Source: Polaribacter tangerinus (lineage in GTDB: Bacteria; Bacteroidota; Bacteroidia; Flavobacteriales; Flavobacteriaceae). From it: a stretch of DNA of 64,000 nucleotides. The notes under the pieces were generated by a model, which saw nothing but the letters and a program-made list of their open reading frames with translations, had not been told where the DNA came from and did no database searches. The position numbers and the translations under genes were made by a program. Below are positions 17,176 to 25,766 of this stretch, in pieces. The DNA lies in contig NZ_CP150668.1 in the NCBI RefSeq assembly GCF_038024095.1, forward strand, positions 1,426,001-1,490,000, in the 5' to 3' direction. The stretch's first letter is position 1; every line of letters starts with the position of its first letter.

Positions 17176-18150
17176 TTACAAAACCATCAAATTACAGCCT
17201 CTAATATCTGAGGCATCAAAACGCCCTATCACTTCAAAAGAGCCATCATTATATACTTTGCCTAAGTCTTGAGTTGCTATAAAAGAGCAGGAATTATAAT
17301 TTGCTAAATCTATAATATTAATTCCGCCATTTTTACCAAAACTATTTATAGTAAGAGCATCTTCGGTATCTCTTGTTAAAACTTTCATCCATGGTGGTGT
17401 TGTAAAAATACCGTTTCCTTTAGAATAAGCCTGACTTAATAACTCTGTCATTCCGTATTCTGAATGAATTTTTTCTACACCAAATCCGCTTTTTAAAATA
17501 TCATGTAATTCTTGTCTAACCAACTCTTTTCTTCTCCCTTTCATGCCTCCAGTTTCCATAACTATGGTGTTTTTTAACTGAAATTTTTGGAGTTCTATTA
17601 AGTCTAATAAGGCAAAAGAAACTCCTATTAAAAGTATTTTCTTTCCCAATTTTTCAAATGCTAATAACTTTGTAGCTAATTCTTTGTAGTTATTTAAATA
17701 AAATCCGCTTTCTTCATTTTTAGATTTTCGAATTAAATCATCCACCATAAATACTAAAGAAGAGCCTTTTCTTTCTAAATAATTTGGCAACAATGCCAAT
17801 ACTATATACTCTTCTATATTTCCATAAAAATGGGTAAATCCTTTTAAATAACTATCTCTATAAAGTTGAATATCTGTAACAAAATGTTTACTTGTAATTG
17901 AACTAGTTGTTCCCGAACTTGTAAAAATTTCTTGTACTTCGTCTTTAGAAGATACAATTTGTCGAGACTTAAAAAACTGAATTGGTAAAAAAGGAATTTC
18001 AGAAAGCTGGGTAACGTCTGAAGGGTGTACATATAACAAATCACAAAAAGAACGATACACCTTATTGGTATTAAATTGATGTTTAAAAGTTGCTAAAGCC
18101 TTATTTTTAAACTCGTATTCGTTGCTAATAGTAAATATTTCGTCTCTCAT
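17176..18150 (-). CDS. LuxE-like acyl-protein synthetase family protein
   Basis: 324 residues resembling the LuxE/acyl-protein synthetase branch of the ANL adenylating enzymes, which activate fatty acids as acyl-AMP in bioluminescence. Seen here: the Ser/Thr/Gly-rich phosphate loop FTSSGTTSSITSKH near 79-92 and HSEYGMTELLSQAYS near 228-242 (the YGxTE adenylate motif). No luxC or luxD homologue is nearby, so light production is not implied; in flavobacteria the gene is usually alone. Which acid it activates is unknown. Confidence 0.78.
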   Translation of the reverse strand: MRDEIFTISNEYEFKNKALATFKHQFNTNKVYRSFCDLLYVHPSDVTQLSEIPFLPIQFFKSRQIVSSKDEVQEIFTSSGTTSSITSKHFVTDIQLYRDSYLKGFTHFYGNIEEYIVLALLPNYLERKGSSLVFMVDDLIRKSKNEESGFYLNNYKELATKLLAFEKLGKKILLIGVSFALLDLIELQKFQLKNTIVMETGGMKGRRKELVRQELHDILKSGFGVEKIHSEYGMTELLSQAYSKGNGIFTTPPWMKVLTRDTEDALTINSFGKNGGINIIDLANYNSCSFIATQDLGKVYNDGSFEVIGRFDASDIRGCNLMVL

Positions 18151-18159
18151 AAATTGTTA

Positions 18160-18167
18160 CAAAAATA
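18160..18167 (-). promoter_or_regulatory. -7 box of the LuxE-like gene
   Basis: Reads TATTTTTG on the minus strand (TAnnTTTG consensus), 9 bases before the ATG, which implies a very short leader. Confidence 0.4.
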
Positions 18168-18303
18168 AGATATATTCATTCAGTTTATTAATTATTCTTT
18201 CAGTTTAAAATTTAATTTAACGACAATTTTTAAGTCTTTACCGAAAAAAAATTAATACTTTTTTTGTTATGAGTAATTTTGAAAAAAATTAATTTCTTAT
18301 TCT

Positions 18304-18648
18304 ATGACTTTTGTAGAAAGTACTTACAGAACCTTTAGTGGTCTTAAAAAAATAGTTGAACCTAAAGTTAAAAAATACTACCAAAAAGTTATTTATAAGG
18401 ATAAAAAACCAGCCTACTTTATAGATTATTACAACCTAGAAATAGAGTCGAACGCAATGATGAATAGTTTGGTGCTTTGTACTGATCAAAGTTTAGAAGA
18501 GGTTTTAAAAATTATCAGTAAAAAGAATAATGTACAACTATCTGTTCCTAAAATTTCTAGAATTGGATTTCAAAAAAGAATTAGTTCAGAAAGTACAGAC
18601 CTTCGTTTGCCACCAATTCCCACAAAATGGCTTCGTTATTCTTTGTAA
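18304..18648 (+). CDS. Protein of unknown function (114 aa)
   Basis: 114 residues, no signal peptide, mixed charged and aromatic, ending in LPPIPTKWLRYSL. No family recognised. A TAATTTTG box (18274-18281) lies 22 bases upstream. Its last 13 bases overlap the end of the convergent isoaspartyl peptidase gene. The reading frame is clean, has normal composition and its own promoter-like box, so I take it as a real gene. Confidence 0.6.
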   Translation: MTFVESTYRTFSGLKKIVEPKVKKYYQKVIYKDKKPAYFIDYYNLEIESNAMMNSLVLCTDQSLEEVLKIISKKNNVQLSVPKISRIGFQKRISSESTDLRLPPIPTKWLRYSL

Positions 18649-19688
18649 ATTTTAACCACTAAATTTCCTTTATCATCCATTGAAGCTCGGTACATTCCGG
18701 CTGTGTTAAACTCGAAACTCATATGTCCGTTTTTATCTAAAGCCACAACACCTCCTGTGCCTCCTAACTTTGTTAATTTTTCTTGAATTACATTTTGTGT
18801 AGCATCTTTTAAGGTTTTTTGTTGATACTCCATTTGTGCAGAAATATCATAAGCCACCTGACTTCTAATAAAATATTCTCCCCAGCCAGTAGATGAAACT
18901 CCGCAAGTTTTATTGTTTGCATAAGTTCCTGAACCAATAATGGGAGCATCTCCAATTCTTCCCCATCGTTTATTTGTCATTCCTCCGGTAGAAGTACCCG
19001 CAGCAATATTTCCATTTTTATCTAATGCAACGCAACCTACAGTACCAAACTTAGCATTTTTAATATCTGCATCATAAAAAGCTACTTTTTTTGCATCGTG
19101 ATCTAAGGCTGTTTGTTGCTTATGCTTAATTCTTTGCAAAGTTTTAAATCTATTTTCTGTGAAAAAATAACTTGGATCTACTATTTCTAAGCCCTTTTCT
19201 TTTGCAAAAGTAGAAGCACCATCACCAGAAAGCATTACATGATCTGAATCTGTCATAACTTTTATAGCTAATTCAATAGGACTTTTTACATCTTTTACTC
19301 CTGCTACAGCACCAGCATTTAACGTTTTCCCATCCATAAATGATGCATCTAGCTCATTGGTCTCGTCGTGTGTAAAAACGGCTCCTTTACCTGCATTAAA
19401 TAATGGAGACTCTTCCATTACCTGAATTGTTTTCATAACAGCTGCAGTGCTAGTTCCTCCATTTTTTAAAATTTCATATCCTGTTTTTATTGCTTCGGTT
19501 AATTTTTCTTTATAGGCAGCCTCTTTTTCTGCCGACATATTTTTCTTCAAAATAGTTCCTGCTCCTCCATGAATAATAATAGCAAACTCATTTATTGATT
19601 TTGTAATTGCCTTATTTTGCTTGTCTGCTTGAGAGGTACAAGCAACCGAAACCCACAAAATTGAAATAATTATAAGTAGTTTTTTCAT
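18636..19688 (-). CDS. Isoaspartyl peptidase/L-asparaginase (Ntn hydrolase), lipoprotein
   Basis: 350 residues of the plant-type asparaginase family, which hydrolyses beta-aspartyl peptides and asparagine after self-cleavage. Signal with lipobox at Cys17 (LWVSVAC), so it is membrane-anchored, probably periplasmic. Self-cleavage occurs before the Thr of KFGTVGCVALD (about residue 215); the substrate-binding GTSTGGMTNKRWGRIGD and GSGTYANN follow. Its 3' end overlaps the convergent 114-residue gene. The lipoprotein form suggests scavenging of peptides outside the cytoplasm. Confidence 0.9.
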   Translation of the reverse strand: MKKLLIIISILWVSVACTSQADKQNKAITKSINEFAIIIHGGAGTILKKNMSAEKEAAYKEKLTEAIKTGYEILKNGGTSTAAVMKTIQVMEESPLFNAGKGAVFTHDETNELDASFMDGKTLNAGAVAGVKDVKSPIELAIKVMTDSDHVMLSGDGASTFAKEKGLEIVDPSYFFTENRFKTLQRIKHKQQTALDHDAKKVAFYDADIKNAKFGTVGCVALDKNGNIAAGTSTGGMTNKRWGRIGDAPIIGSGTYANNKTCGVSSTGWGEYFIRSQVAYDISAQMEYQQKTLKDATQNVIQEKLTKLGGTGGVVALDKNGHMSFEFNTAGMYRASMDDKGNLVVKIYKE

Positions 19689-19798
19689 GATATTTGTTTA
19701 AAATAAAACAATATTGATTGTTTTTGTTAAATTTTTTATTAGTGAAATTATTCGTAATTTAGAGCCACTAAGTTAAACAACTAAAACAGCATTACAAA

Positions 19799-21340
19799 AT
19801 GACAAATTTTGGAATAACAGAAACCTTAGCCGAACTAGGTTTAAAGGAAATAAATAATGGAACCTCTACAGGTTCTAATCACTTTTCTAACGGAGAAATT
19901 ATAGAAAGTTACTCTCCTGTAGATGGTAAACTAATTGGCAAAGTAAAAACGACCACTAAACAAGACTATGAAAAAGTAATTAATGCTGCCACAAAAGCAT
20001 TTTTATATTTTAGAGAAATGCCAGCTCCTCAAAGAGGTGAAATTGTAAGGCAGTTTGGCAATAAACTTAGACAAAAAAAAGAAGCTTTAGGAAAATTAGT
20101 TTCCTATGAAATGGGAAAATCTTACCAAGAAGGATTGGGAGAGGTACAAGAAATGATAGACATTTGCGATTTTGCTGTAGGGTTATCAAGACAATTAAAT
20201 GGTCAAACAATTCCTTCAGAAAGACCTGGCCATGTTATGAGAGAGCAATGGCATCCTGTAGGAATTGTAGGCATTATTTCTGCCTTTAATTTTCCGGTTG
20301 CTGTTTGGGCATGGAACACTGCTTTAGCATGGATTTGTGGTGATGTTTGTATTTGGAAAGGCTCTGAAAAAGCACCTTTGTGCACAGTTGCTTGTCAGCA
20401 AATTATTGCACAAGTTTTAAAAGAAAATAACTTACCTGAAGGAATTTCTTGTATTATTAACGGAGATTACAAAGTAGGTGAAATGATGACAGAAGATATC
20501 AGAATTCCTCTTATTTCTGCCACCGGATCTACCAAAATGGGAAGAATTGTAGGCGCAAAAGTTGCACAACGTTTTGGTAAATCTTTATTAGAGTTAGGAG
20601 GTAATAACGCCATTATTATTACACCAACAGCCGATTTAAAAGTAGTTGTTCCGGGAGCAGTATTTGGCGCCGTAGGAACTTGCGGACAACGCTGTACCTC
20701 AACCAGAAGGTTAATTATTCATGAATCTGTATATGATAAAGTAAAAGATGCAATTGTGGGTGCTTACCAACAAATTAAAATAGGAAACCCTTTAGATGAA
20801 AACAATCACGTTGGTCCGTTAATAGACAAAGATGCCGTAAACACCTATTTAAACGCCATAGAAAAGGCAAAAAAAGAAGGTGGAAATGTATTGGTTGAAG
20901 GTGGCGTTTTAAAAGGAAAAGGATACGAGTCTGGTTGTTATGTAAAACCAGCAATTATTGAAGCCGAAAATCATTTTGAAATTGTACAACACGAAACTTT
21001 TGCACCTATTTTATACTTGATGAAATATACGGGAAGTATAGAAAATGCAATTGAAAAGCAAAATGGTGTTGCGCAAGGTTTGTCATCTGCAATAATGACG
21101 AATGAAATGAAAGAAGCTGAAAAATTCTTGTCATATGCTGGTTCAGATTGTGGTATTGCCAATGTAAATATTGGAACTTCTGGTGCAGAAATTGGTGGCG
21201 CTTTTGGTGGTGAAAAAGAAACTGGTGGCGGACGAGAATCTGGCTCTGATGCTTGGAAAGTGTATATGAGAAGGCAAACAAACACCATAAATTATTCAGA
21301 TGAATTGCCTTTGGCACAAGGTATTAAATTTAACTTGTAA
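19799..21340 (+). CDS. ALDH7-type aldehyde dehydrogenase (alpha-aminoadipic semialdehyde/piperideine-6-carboxylate type)
   Basis: 513 residues, closest in layout to the ALDH7A1/AmaB group that oxidises alpha-aminoadipic semialdehyde in lysine degradation. NAD-binding and catalytic features: SATGSTKMGR near 240, LLELGGNNAIII near 263 (Glu), and GTCGQRCTSTRR near 298 with the nucleophilic Cys. Substrate choice is by family resemblance only. Stand-alone gene, followed by its own terminator at 21396-21421. Confidence 0.85.
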   Translation: MTNFGITETLAELGLKEINNGTSTGSNHFSNGEIIESYSPVDGKLIGKVKTTTKQDYEKVINAATKAFLYFREMPAPQRGEIVRQFGNKLRQKKEALGKLVSYEMGKSYQEGLGEVQEMIDICDFAVGLSRQLNGQTIPSERPGHVMREQWHPVGIVGIISAFNFPVAVWAWNTALAWICGDVCIWKGSEKAPLCTVACQQIIAQVLKENNLPEGISCIINGDYKVGEMMTEDIRIPLISATGSTKMGRIVGAKVAQRFGKSLLELGGNNAIIITPTADLKVVVPGAVFGAVGTCGQRCTSTRRLIIHESVYDKVKDAIVGAYQQIKIGNPLDENNHVGPLIDKDAVNTYLNAIEKAKKEGGNVLVEGGVLKGKGYESGCYVKPAIIEAENHFEIVQHETFAPILYLMKYTGSIENAIEKQNGVAQGLSSAIMTNEMKEAEKFLSYAGSDCGIANVNIGTSGAEIGGAFGGEKETGGGRESGSDAWKVYMRRQTNTINYSDELPLAQGIKFNL

Positions 21341-21395
21341 GAAGTTTTTAGTTATACTTGTAATTATACATCACTTATTTAAAATATAATTTTAT

Positions 21396-21421
21396 CAACC
21401 CAACTTTAAAAAGTTGGGTTG
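21396..21421 (+). terminator. Terminator of the aldehyde dehydrogenase gene
   Basis: Perfect 11-bp stem (CAACCCAACTT at 21396-21406 with AAGTTGGGTTG at 21411-21421), 4-base loop, then a T-rich run. Same stem core as the atpG terminator. Confidence 0.82.
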
Positions 21422-21537
21422 TTTGCTTTTAAACTCAATTTAAAAACTCTCTTTTCTTTTAAATGCACTAAAAAGTGAACCTATGTTAGTATAATATCCT
21501 CATACAAAAAAGTGGCACGAAATTCTTCAAAAAAATA

Positions 21538-21563
21538 AAACCCAACTTAAAAAAGTTGGGTTT
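21538..21563 (-). terminator. Terminator of the ATP synthase operon
   Basis: Perfect 11-bp stem (AAACCCAACTT at 21538-21548 with AAGTTGGGTTT at 21553-21563), 4-base loop. Read on the minus strand it is followed by a long T-rich run (21525-21537). It lies beyond the tandem repeat that follows atpG. Confidence 0.82.
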
Positions 21564-21573
21564 ATTATAAATA

Positions 21574-21720
21574 TTAACTTCGCTTACGCTGCGTTTAATT
21601 GTTCAATGCCTCAGCTGTTTTGATCATTTAACTTCGCTTACGCTGCGTTTAATTGTTCAATGCCTCAGCTGTTTTGATCATTTAACTTCGCTTACGCTGC
21701 GTTTAATTGTTCAATGCCTC
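21574..21720 (-). repeat. Tandem repeat made from the 3' end of atpG (39-bp segment, three copies)
   Basis: A 54-bp unit occurs at 21574-21627 and 21628-21681, followed by its first 39 bp at 21682-21720; copies are identical. The last, genuine copy holds the final codons of atpG (EALNN and stop) plus 21 bp after the stop. The two downstream copies repeat this, each preceded by the same 15 bp that starts with ATG on the minus strand, creating two identical 10-codon micro-frames (MIKTAEALNN; 21649-21681 and 21595-21627). The region 21341-21702 otherwise contains only two terminators. Confidence 0.95.
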
Positions 21721-22569
21721 CGCACCACCAACAATTTCTAAAATTTCGTTTGTAATTGCAGCCTGACGTGCTTTGTTATACGTTAATAACAACTCATCTC
21801 TTAATTCTGTTGCGTTATCTGTGGCTTTATGCATTGCAGTCATACGAGCACCATGTTCAGAAGCAAAACTATCTCTTAACGCTTTATAAAGTTGCATTTT
21901 TAAAGACTTAGGAATTAAATCTAAAATAATTTCTTCTTTAGATGGCTCAAAAATGTAATCTGAATTTACGGTACTTACTTCAGAAGTTTCGATTGGCTTT
22001 ATTGGCAAATACTGTTCTACTTGCGGAATTTGAGTGGCAGCATTTTTAAATTGATTGTAGATAATTTCAATTTTATCATACGTTCCCTCTTCATACTTTC
22101 TCATTAAATCTTCTGCAATTACAGCTACATTATCAAAAGTTAAATCATCATAAATGTCGTTATTTTTTGAAACAACATTATACTCTTTTGATAGAAGATC
22201 TCCACCTTTTTTTCCAATAGATAAAATATCTACAGATGTATTGGCATATTTTTGACCTATTACTTTAATGGTTTCTTTTGTAATTGAAGAGTTAAAACCC
22301 CCACATAATCCTCTATTTGAAGTTACTACAACTAACAATACTTTAGATACATCTCTTTGGGTAGAAAAAGTCCCGCCCACATCACTATCTAAGGTAGCGC
22401 TTAAATTTTGTAATAATTCTGTAAGCTTAGACGAATACGGTCTCATAGCCGTAATTGCATCTTGCGCTTTTTTCAACTTTGCAGCAGACACCATTTTCAT
22501 GGCAGATGTAATCTGCATTGTCGATTTTATAGAGGTTATTCTATTACGTATTTCCTTTAAATTTGCCAT
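21703..22569 (-). CDS. atpG: ATP synthase F1 subunit gamma
   Basis: Central rotor shaft of the F1 motor. 288 residues. The conserved N-terminal MANLKEIRNRITSIKSTMQITSAMKMVSAAKLKKAQ and the C-terminal helix with MTAMHKATDNATELRDELLLTYNKARQAAITNEI are both intact. Last gene of the minus-strand ATP synthase run, 67 bases after atpA. Its final 18 coding bases are part of a tandemly repeated segment. Confidence 0.98.
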   Translation of the reverse strand: MANLKEIRNRITSIKSTMQITSAMKMVSAAKLKKAQDAITAMRPYSSKLTELLQNLSATLDSDVGGTFSTQRDVSKVLLVVVTSNRGLCGGFNSSITKETIKVIGQKYANTSVDILSIGKKGGDLLSKEYNVVSKNNDIYDDLTFDNVAVIAEDLMRKYEEGTYDKIEIIYNQFKNAATQIPQVEQYLPIKPIETSEVSTVNSDYIFEPSKEEIILDLIPKSLKMQLYKALRDSFASEHGARMTAMHKATDNATELRDELLLTYNKARQAAITNEILEIVGGAEALNN

Positions 22570-22636
22570 ATTTTAGTTATTAGTTGTTTGTCATTAGTTA
22601 AGAGAAACACAATTACTTCTCTAAAAACACTAACTA

Positions 22637-24214
22637 CTAATTAAAATGCTTTGAAATTTCTGCAGCTGCTTCTTCTAGTACTGTAATCGCTTCTGGAGTT
22701 AACTTACCAGACTTAAGTACATCTAAAGTATCTCTGTGCTTTGCATTTAAATAATCTATATAATCTTTTTCAAACTTTTTTACCATTTCTACTGGCACAT
22801 CTTTTAACAAGTTTTTAGAACCTGCATAGATAATAGCAATTTGGTCTTCTACAGAAAAAGGATCGTTTTGTGCTTGTTTTAAAATTTCAACATTTCGCTG
22901 TCCTTTAGAAATTACACTCATTGTAGCAGCATCTAAATCTGAACCAAATTTAGCAAATGCTTCTAATTCTCTAAACTGAGCTTGATCTAACTTCAAAGTT
23001 CCAGATACTTTTTTCATGGCTTTAATCTGAGCATTTCCTCCAACACGAGATACCGAAATACCTACGTTAATTGCCGGACGAACACCAGAGTTAAATAAAT
23101 CTCCATCTAAGAAAATCTGACCATCGGTAATAGAAATTACGTTGGTAGGAATATATGCAGATACATCTCCTGCTTGTGTTTCTATAATTGGTAATGCTGT
23201 TAAAGAACCTCCACCTTTTACAATTCCTTTTAAGGAAGCTGGTAAGTCGTTCATTTCGCTAGCAATTTTATCGTCATTAATAACTTTTGCTGCTCTTTCT
23301 AACAATCTAGAGTGTAAGTAAAATACATCTCCTGGGTATGCTTCACGTCCTGGTGGTCTTCTTAACAATAAAGAAATTTCACGGTAAGCAACTGCTTGTT
23401 TCGATAAATCGTCATAAATAATTAAAGCTGGCCTTCCAGAATCTCTAAAATACTCTCCAATAGCGGCTCCTGCAAAAGGTGCATAAACTTGCATTGCTGC
23501 AGGGTCAGATGCATTTGCAGCAACAATTGTTGTATATGCCAAAGCACCTTTTTCTTCTAAAGTATTTGCAATAGCAGCAACTGTAGAGGCTTTCTGACCA
23601 ATAGCAACATATATACAATATACTGGCGCACCAGCATCGTAAAATTCTTTTTGATTTAAAATAGTATCTATAGCTACAGTAGATTTACCCGTTTGACGGT
23701 CTCCAATAATCAACTCACGCTGACCTCTACCAACTGGTATCATTGCGTCGATAGACTTAATACCTGTTTGTAATGGCTCTGTTACTGGCTCTCTATAAAT
23801 AACTCCTGGTGCTCTTCTTTCTAAAGGCATTTCATAGGTTTCTCCAGAAATTGGTCCTTTACCATCAATAGGATTTCCTAAAGTATCTACCACTCTCCCA
23901 ACAATTCCTTCACCAGCCTTTAAAGAAGCAATACGTTCTGTACGTTTTACAGTAGATCCTTCTTTAATAGAAGTAGAAGCTCCTAATAATACAACCCCTG
24001 CGTTATCTTCTTCTAAGTTCAAAACAATACCTTCCAATCCGTTTTCGAATTCTACTAGTTCACCGTATTGAACATTAGATAAACCGTACACACGTGCTAT
24101 ACCGTCACCTACTTGTAAAACAGTTCCTACTTCATTTAAAGTAGCTTTTGCTTCAAAATTTGTTAATTGTTCCTTTAAAATTGCTGATACTTCAGCTGGT
24201 TTAATACTTGCCAT
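22637..24214 (-). CDS. atpA: ATP synthase F1 subunit alpha
   Basis: Non-catalytic nucleotide-binding subunit of F1. 525 residues. Walker [10 protein letters not shown] near 172-180, [16 protein letters not shown] near 265-280, and the alpha signature [14 protein letters not shown] near 370, which supplies the arginine finger to the beta subunit. Beta and epsilon genes (atpD, atpC) are not in this run, as is usual for Bacteroidota, where they are encoded elsewhere. Confidence 0.99.
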   Translation of the reverse strand: MASIKPAEVSAILKEQLTNFEAKATLNEVGTVLQVGDGIARVYGLSNVQYGELVEFENGLEGIVLNLEEDNAGVVLLGASTSIKEGSTVKRTERIASLKAGEGIVGRVVDTLGNPIDGKGPISGETYEMPLERRAPGVIYREPVTEPLQTGIKSIDAMIPVGRGQRELIIGDRQTGKSTVAIDTILNQKEFYDAGAPVYCIYVAIGQKASTVAAIANTLEEKGALAYTTIVAANASDPAAMQVYAPFAGAAIGEYFRDSGRPALIIYDDLSKQAVAYREISLLLRRPPGREAYPGDVFYLHSRLLERAAKVINDDKIASEMNDLPASLKGIVKGGGSLTALPIIETQAGDVSAYIPTNVISITDGQIFLDGDLFNSGVRPAINVGISVSRVGGNAQIKAMKKVSGTLKLDQAQFRELEAFAKFGSDLDAATMSVISKGQRNVEILKQAQNDPFSVEDQIAIIYAGSKNLLKDVPVEMVKKFEKDYIDYLNAKHRDTLDVLKSGKLTPEAITVLEEAAAEISKHFN

Positions 24215-24311
24215 CTTATTTTAGTTTTTAGCGTAAGCTTTTGGCTTTTAACTATTTACTTTTATTTTAATTTTGCTTTTACTACTAAATGCTATCGTTG
24301 TAAAAAGCTGA

Positions 24312-24869
24312 CTATATTTTTGGAATGTAATGACTATTGTCAAATTCCTTTTTCAATTCGTTTAAATAATTAGAAATACTAGCATCGTACTGTAAATCTC
24401 CAACACGTAAAATAAATCCGCCTAAAATAGTGGCATCAATCTCATTTACAAGTTTTGCCTTATCTCCGGTTAAAGCTTCAATTTTTGCTAGAACATCTTT
24501 TTCTACAGCTGGTGTTAAAGGGACAGCTGTTGTAACTTTTGCTTCTTTTATATGCTTATCGAAATCATAAATAATTGCAAACTGCTTTGCAATAGATGGT
24601 AACATTGCTATTCTTTTATTGTCTTTTAATAAATGAAATAAACCTAATGTTACATTACTTACTTTACCTTCAAATAAAGCATATAAGACCTTTATTTTTT
24701 CTGATGATTTAACAATTGGACTTTTTAACATCACCTCAAAAACATCATTTTCTGAAATAATTGTAGAAATAAATAACATATCATTATTTACATCAGTCTC
24801 TACCTTAGTATCTTTTGCAAGGTTTAAAATTGCTTTTGCGTAACGTAATGCTGCTCTTGCGTCTTTCAT
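24312..24869 (-). CDS. atpH: ATP synthase subunit delta
   Basis: Peripheral stalk protein joining subunit b to the top of F1. 185 residues. Family features: N-terminal RAALRYAKAILNLA and the C-terminal GGFILRVGDLQYDASISNYLNELK motif. Six bases separate it from atpF. Confidence 0.96.
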   Translation of the reverse strand: MKDARAALRYAKAILNLAKDTKVETDVNNDMLFISTIISENDVFEVMLKSPIVKSSEKIKVLYALFEGKVSNVTLGLFHLLKDNKRIAMLPSIAKQFAIIYDFDKHIKEAKVTTAVPLTPAVEKDVLAKIEALTGDKAKLVNEIDATILGGFILRVGDLQYDASISNYLNELKKEFDNSHYIPKI

Positions 24870-24875
24870 TGATAC

Positions 24876-25376
24876 CTAGTTTAAAGTAACATCTTTTAAA
24901 ATACCTTCTACTAATTGTAGCTGATCTTCTTTGTTAGATAACTCTTTTTTAATTACAGTTTCTGCAATTCCAATAGACAATTCTGCAACACTTTTCTTAA
25001 TTTCTGCTAATGCAGCTTGCTTTTCTTGCTCTATAGAAGCGTGTGCTTTTTCTATTAAAGCGGCCGTTACTTCTTTTGCTTCTTCTTTTGCTTCTGCAAT
25101 CATTGCTTCTCTAATGTCTCTCGCCTCTTTCATCATTGCATCTCTCTCGGCTCTTGCTTCTTTAAGCATTTGCTGATTGTCTGACTGAAGATTTTGCATT
25201 TCTTTACGTGCATTTTCTGCAGATTTTAATGCCTCTTCTATACCAGATTCTCTTTCTTCTAAAGAATTTAAAATTGGTTTCCAAGCAAATTTACCTAATA
25301 CTACTATTAATACTATTAAGATAAATACTAGCATAAAAAACAACCCAGGTGAAAAATCGTTTAATAAAGTGTTCAT
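24876..25376 (-). CDS. atpF: ATP synthase F0 subunit b
   Basis: Peripheral stalk. 166 residues: one N-terminal membrane helix (about 12-30, FFMLVFILIVLIVVLGKFAW), then a long Ala/Glu/Lys-rich coiled coil (40-150). It follows atpE after an 84-bp gap that contains a strong hairpin, unlike the 6-bp gap to atpH. Confidence 0.96.
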   Translation of the reverse strand: MNTLLNDFSPGLFFMLVFILIVLIVVLGKFAWKPILNSLEERESGIEEALKSAENARKEMQNLQSDNQQMLKEARAERDAMMKEARDIREAMIAEAKEEAKEVTAALIEKAHASIEQEKQAALAEIKKSVAELSIGIAETVIKKELSNKEDQLQLVEGILKDVTLN

Positions 25377-25410
25377 TTTGTTACTTAATTATTTTGTTGT
25401 TGTTTAATTT

Positions 25411-25453
25411 AAAAACACTTTCTGTAACCAACCGTTACAGAAAAGTGTTTTTT
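25411..25453 (-). promoter_or_regulatory. Strong hairpin between atpE and atpF (attenuator or 3'-end stabiliser)
   Basis: Arms TCTGTAAC (25421-25428) and GTTACAGA (25434-25441) with a 5-base loop, extended outward by CACTT/AAGTG and A/T pairs with one bulged base, about 18 pairs in all. On the minus strand it is followed by a T-rich stretch, so it looks like an intrinsic terminator inside the operon, just after the gene whose product is needed in most copies. Confidence 0.75.
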
Positions 25454-25460
25454 CTTTGTT

Positions 25461-25655
25461 TTAAGCAGGGTTTCCTAAGATTAAAGCACCAAATGCTAAA
25501 CCTTCTAATAAAGCTCCGATGATAATCATTGCTGTTTGAATTTTTCCAGCTGCTTCTGGCTGACGAGCAATACCTTCCATTGCTTTACCACCAATTTGAC
25601 CTAGTCCGATTCCTCCACCGATTACGATTAATCCTGCTCCAATTAAATTGTACAT
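25461..25655 (-). CDS. atpE: ATP synthase F0 subunit c
   Basis: Membrane rotor ring subunit. 64 residues, shorter than the E. coli protein (79): two helices joined by the polar loop ARQPEA (30-35). The ion-binding carboxylate is Glu51 in [10 protein letters not shown]. The Ser/Thr after that Glu and the helix-1 Gln that mark sodium-type rings are absent, so a proton ring is expected. Confidence 0.97.
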   Translation of the reverse strand: MYNLIGAGLIVIGGGIGLGQIGGKAMEGIARQPEAAGKIQTAMIIIGALLEGLAFGALILGNPA

Positions 25656-25766
25656 ACTATTGATTTTTATATATTAATTAAACAAACTCTATTTTTTATT
25701 TTATACTCTTACGAGTTTTTCAGGCTGCTCCCGAAACAAAAAAAAGCAATACTTTTAAAAGCTTTT

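Noticed and set aside
17176-18150. Bioluminescence operon
   Set aside because: Only a LuxE-like protein is present; neighbours are YHS proteins and an orphan.
21006-21317. Antisense frame over the aldehyde dehydrogenase
   Set aside because: Shadow of a well-supported gene; low-complexity His/Gln-rich translation with no independent start signals.
21574-21720. CRISPR array
   Set aside because: Repeats are spaced regularly, but the spacers are identical to each other and one repeat is the end of atpG; no cas genes.
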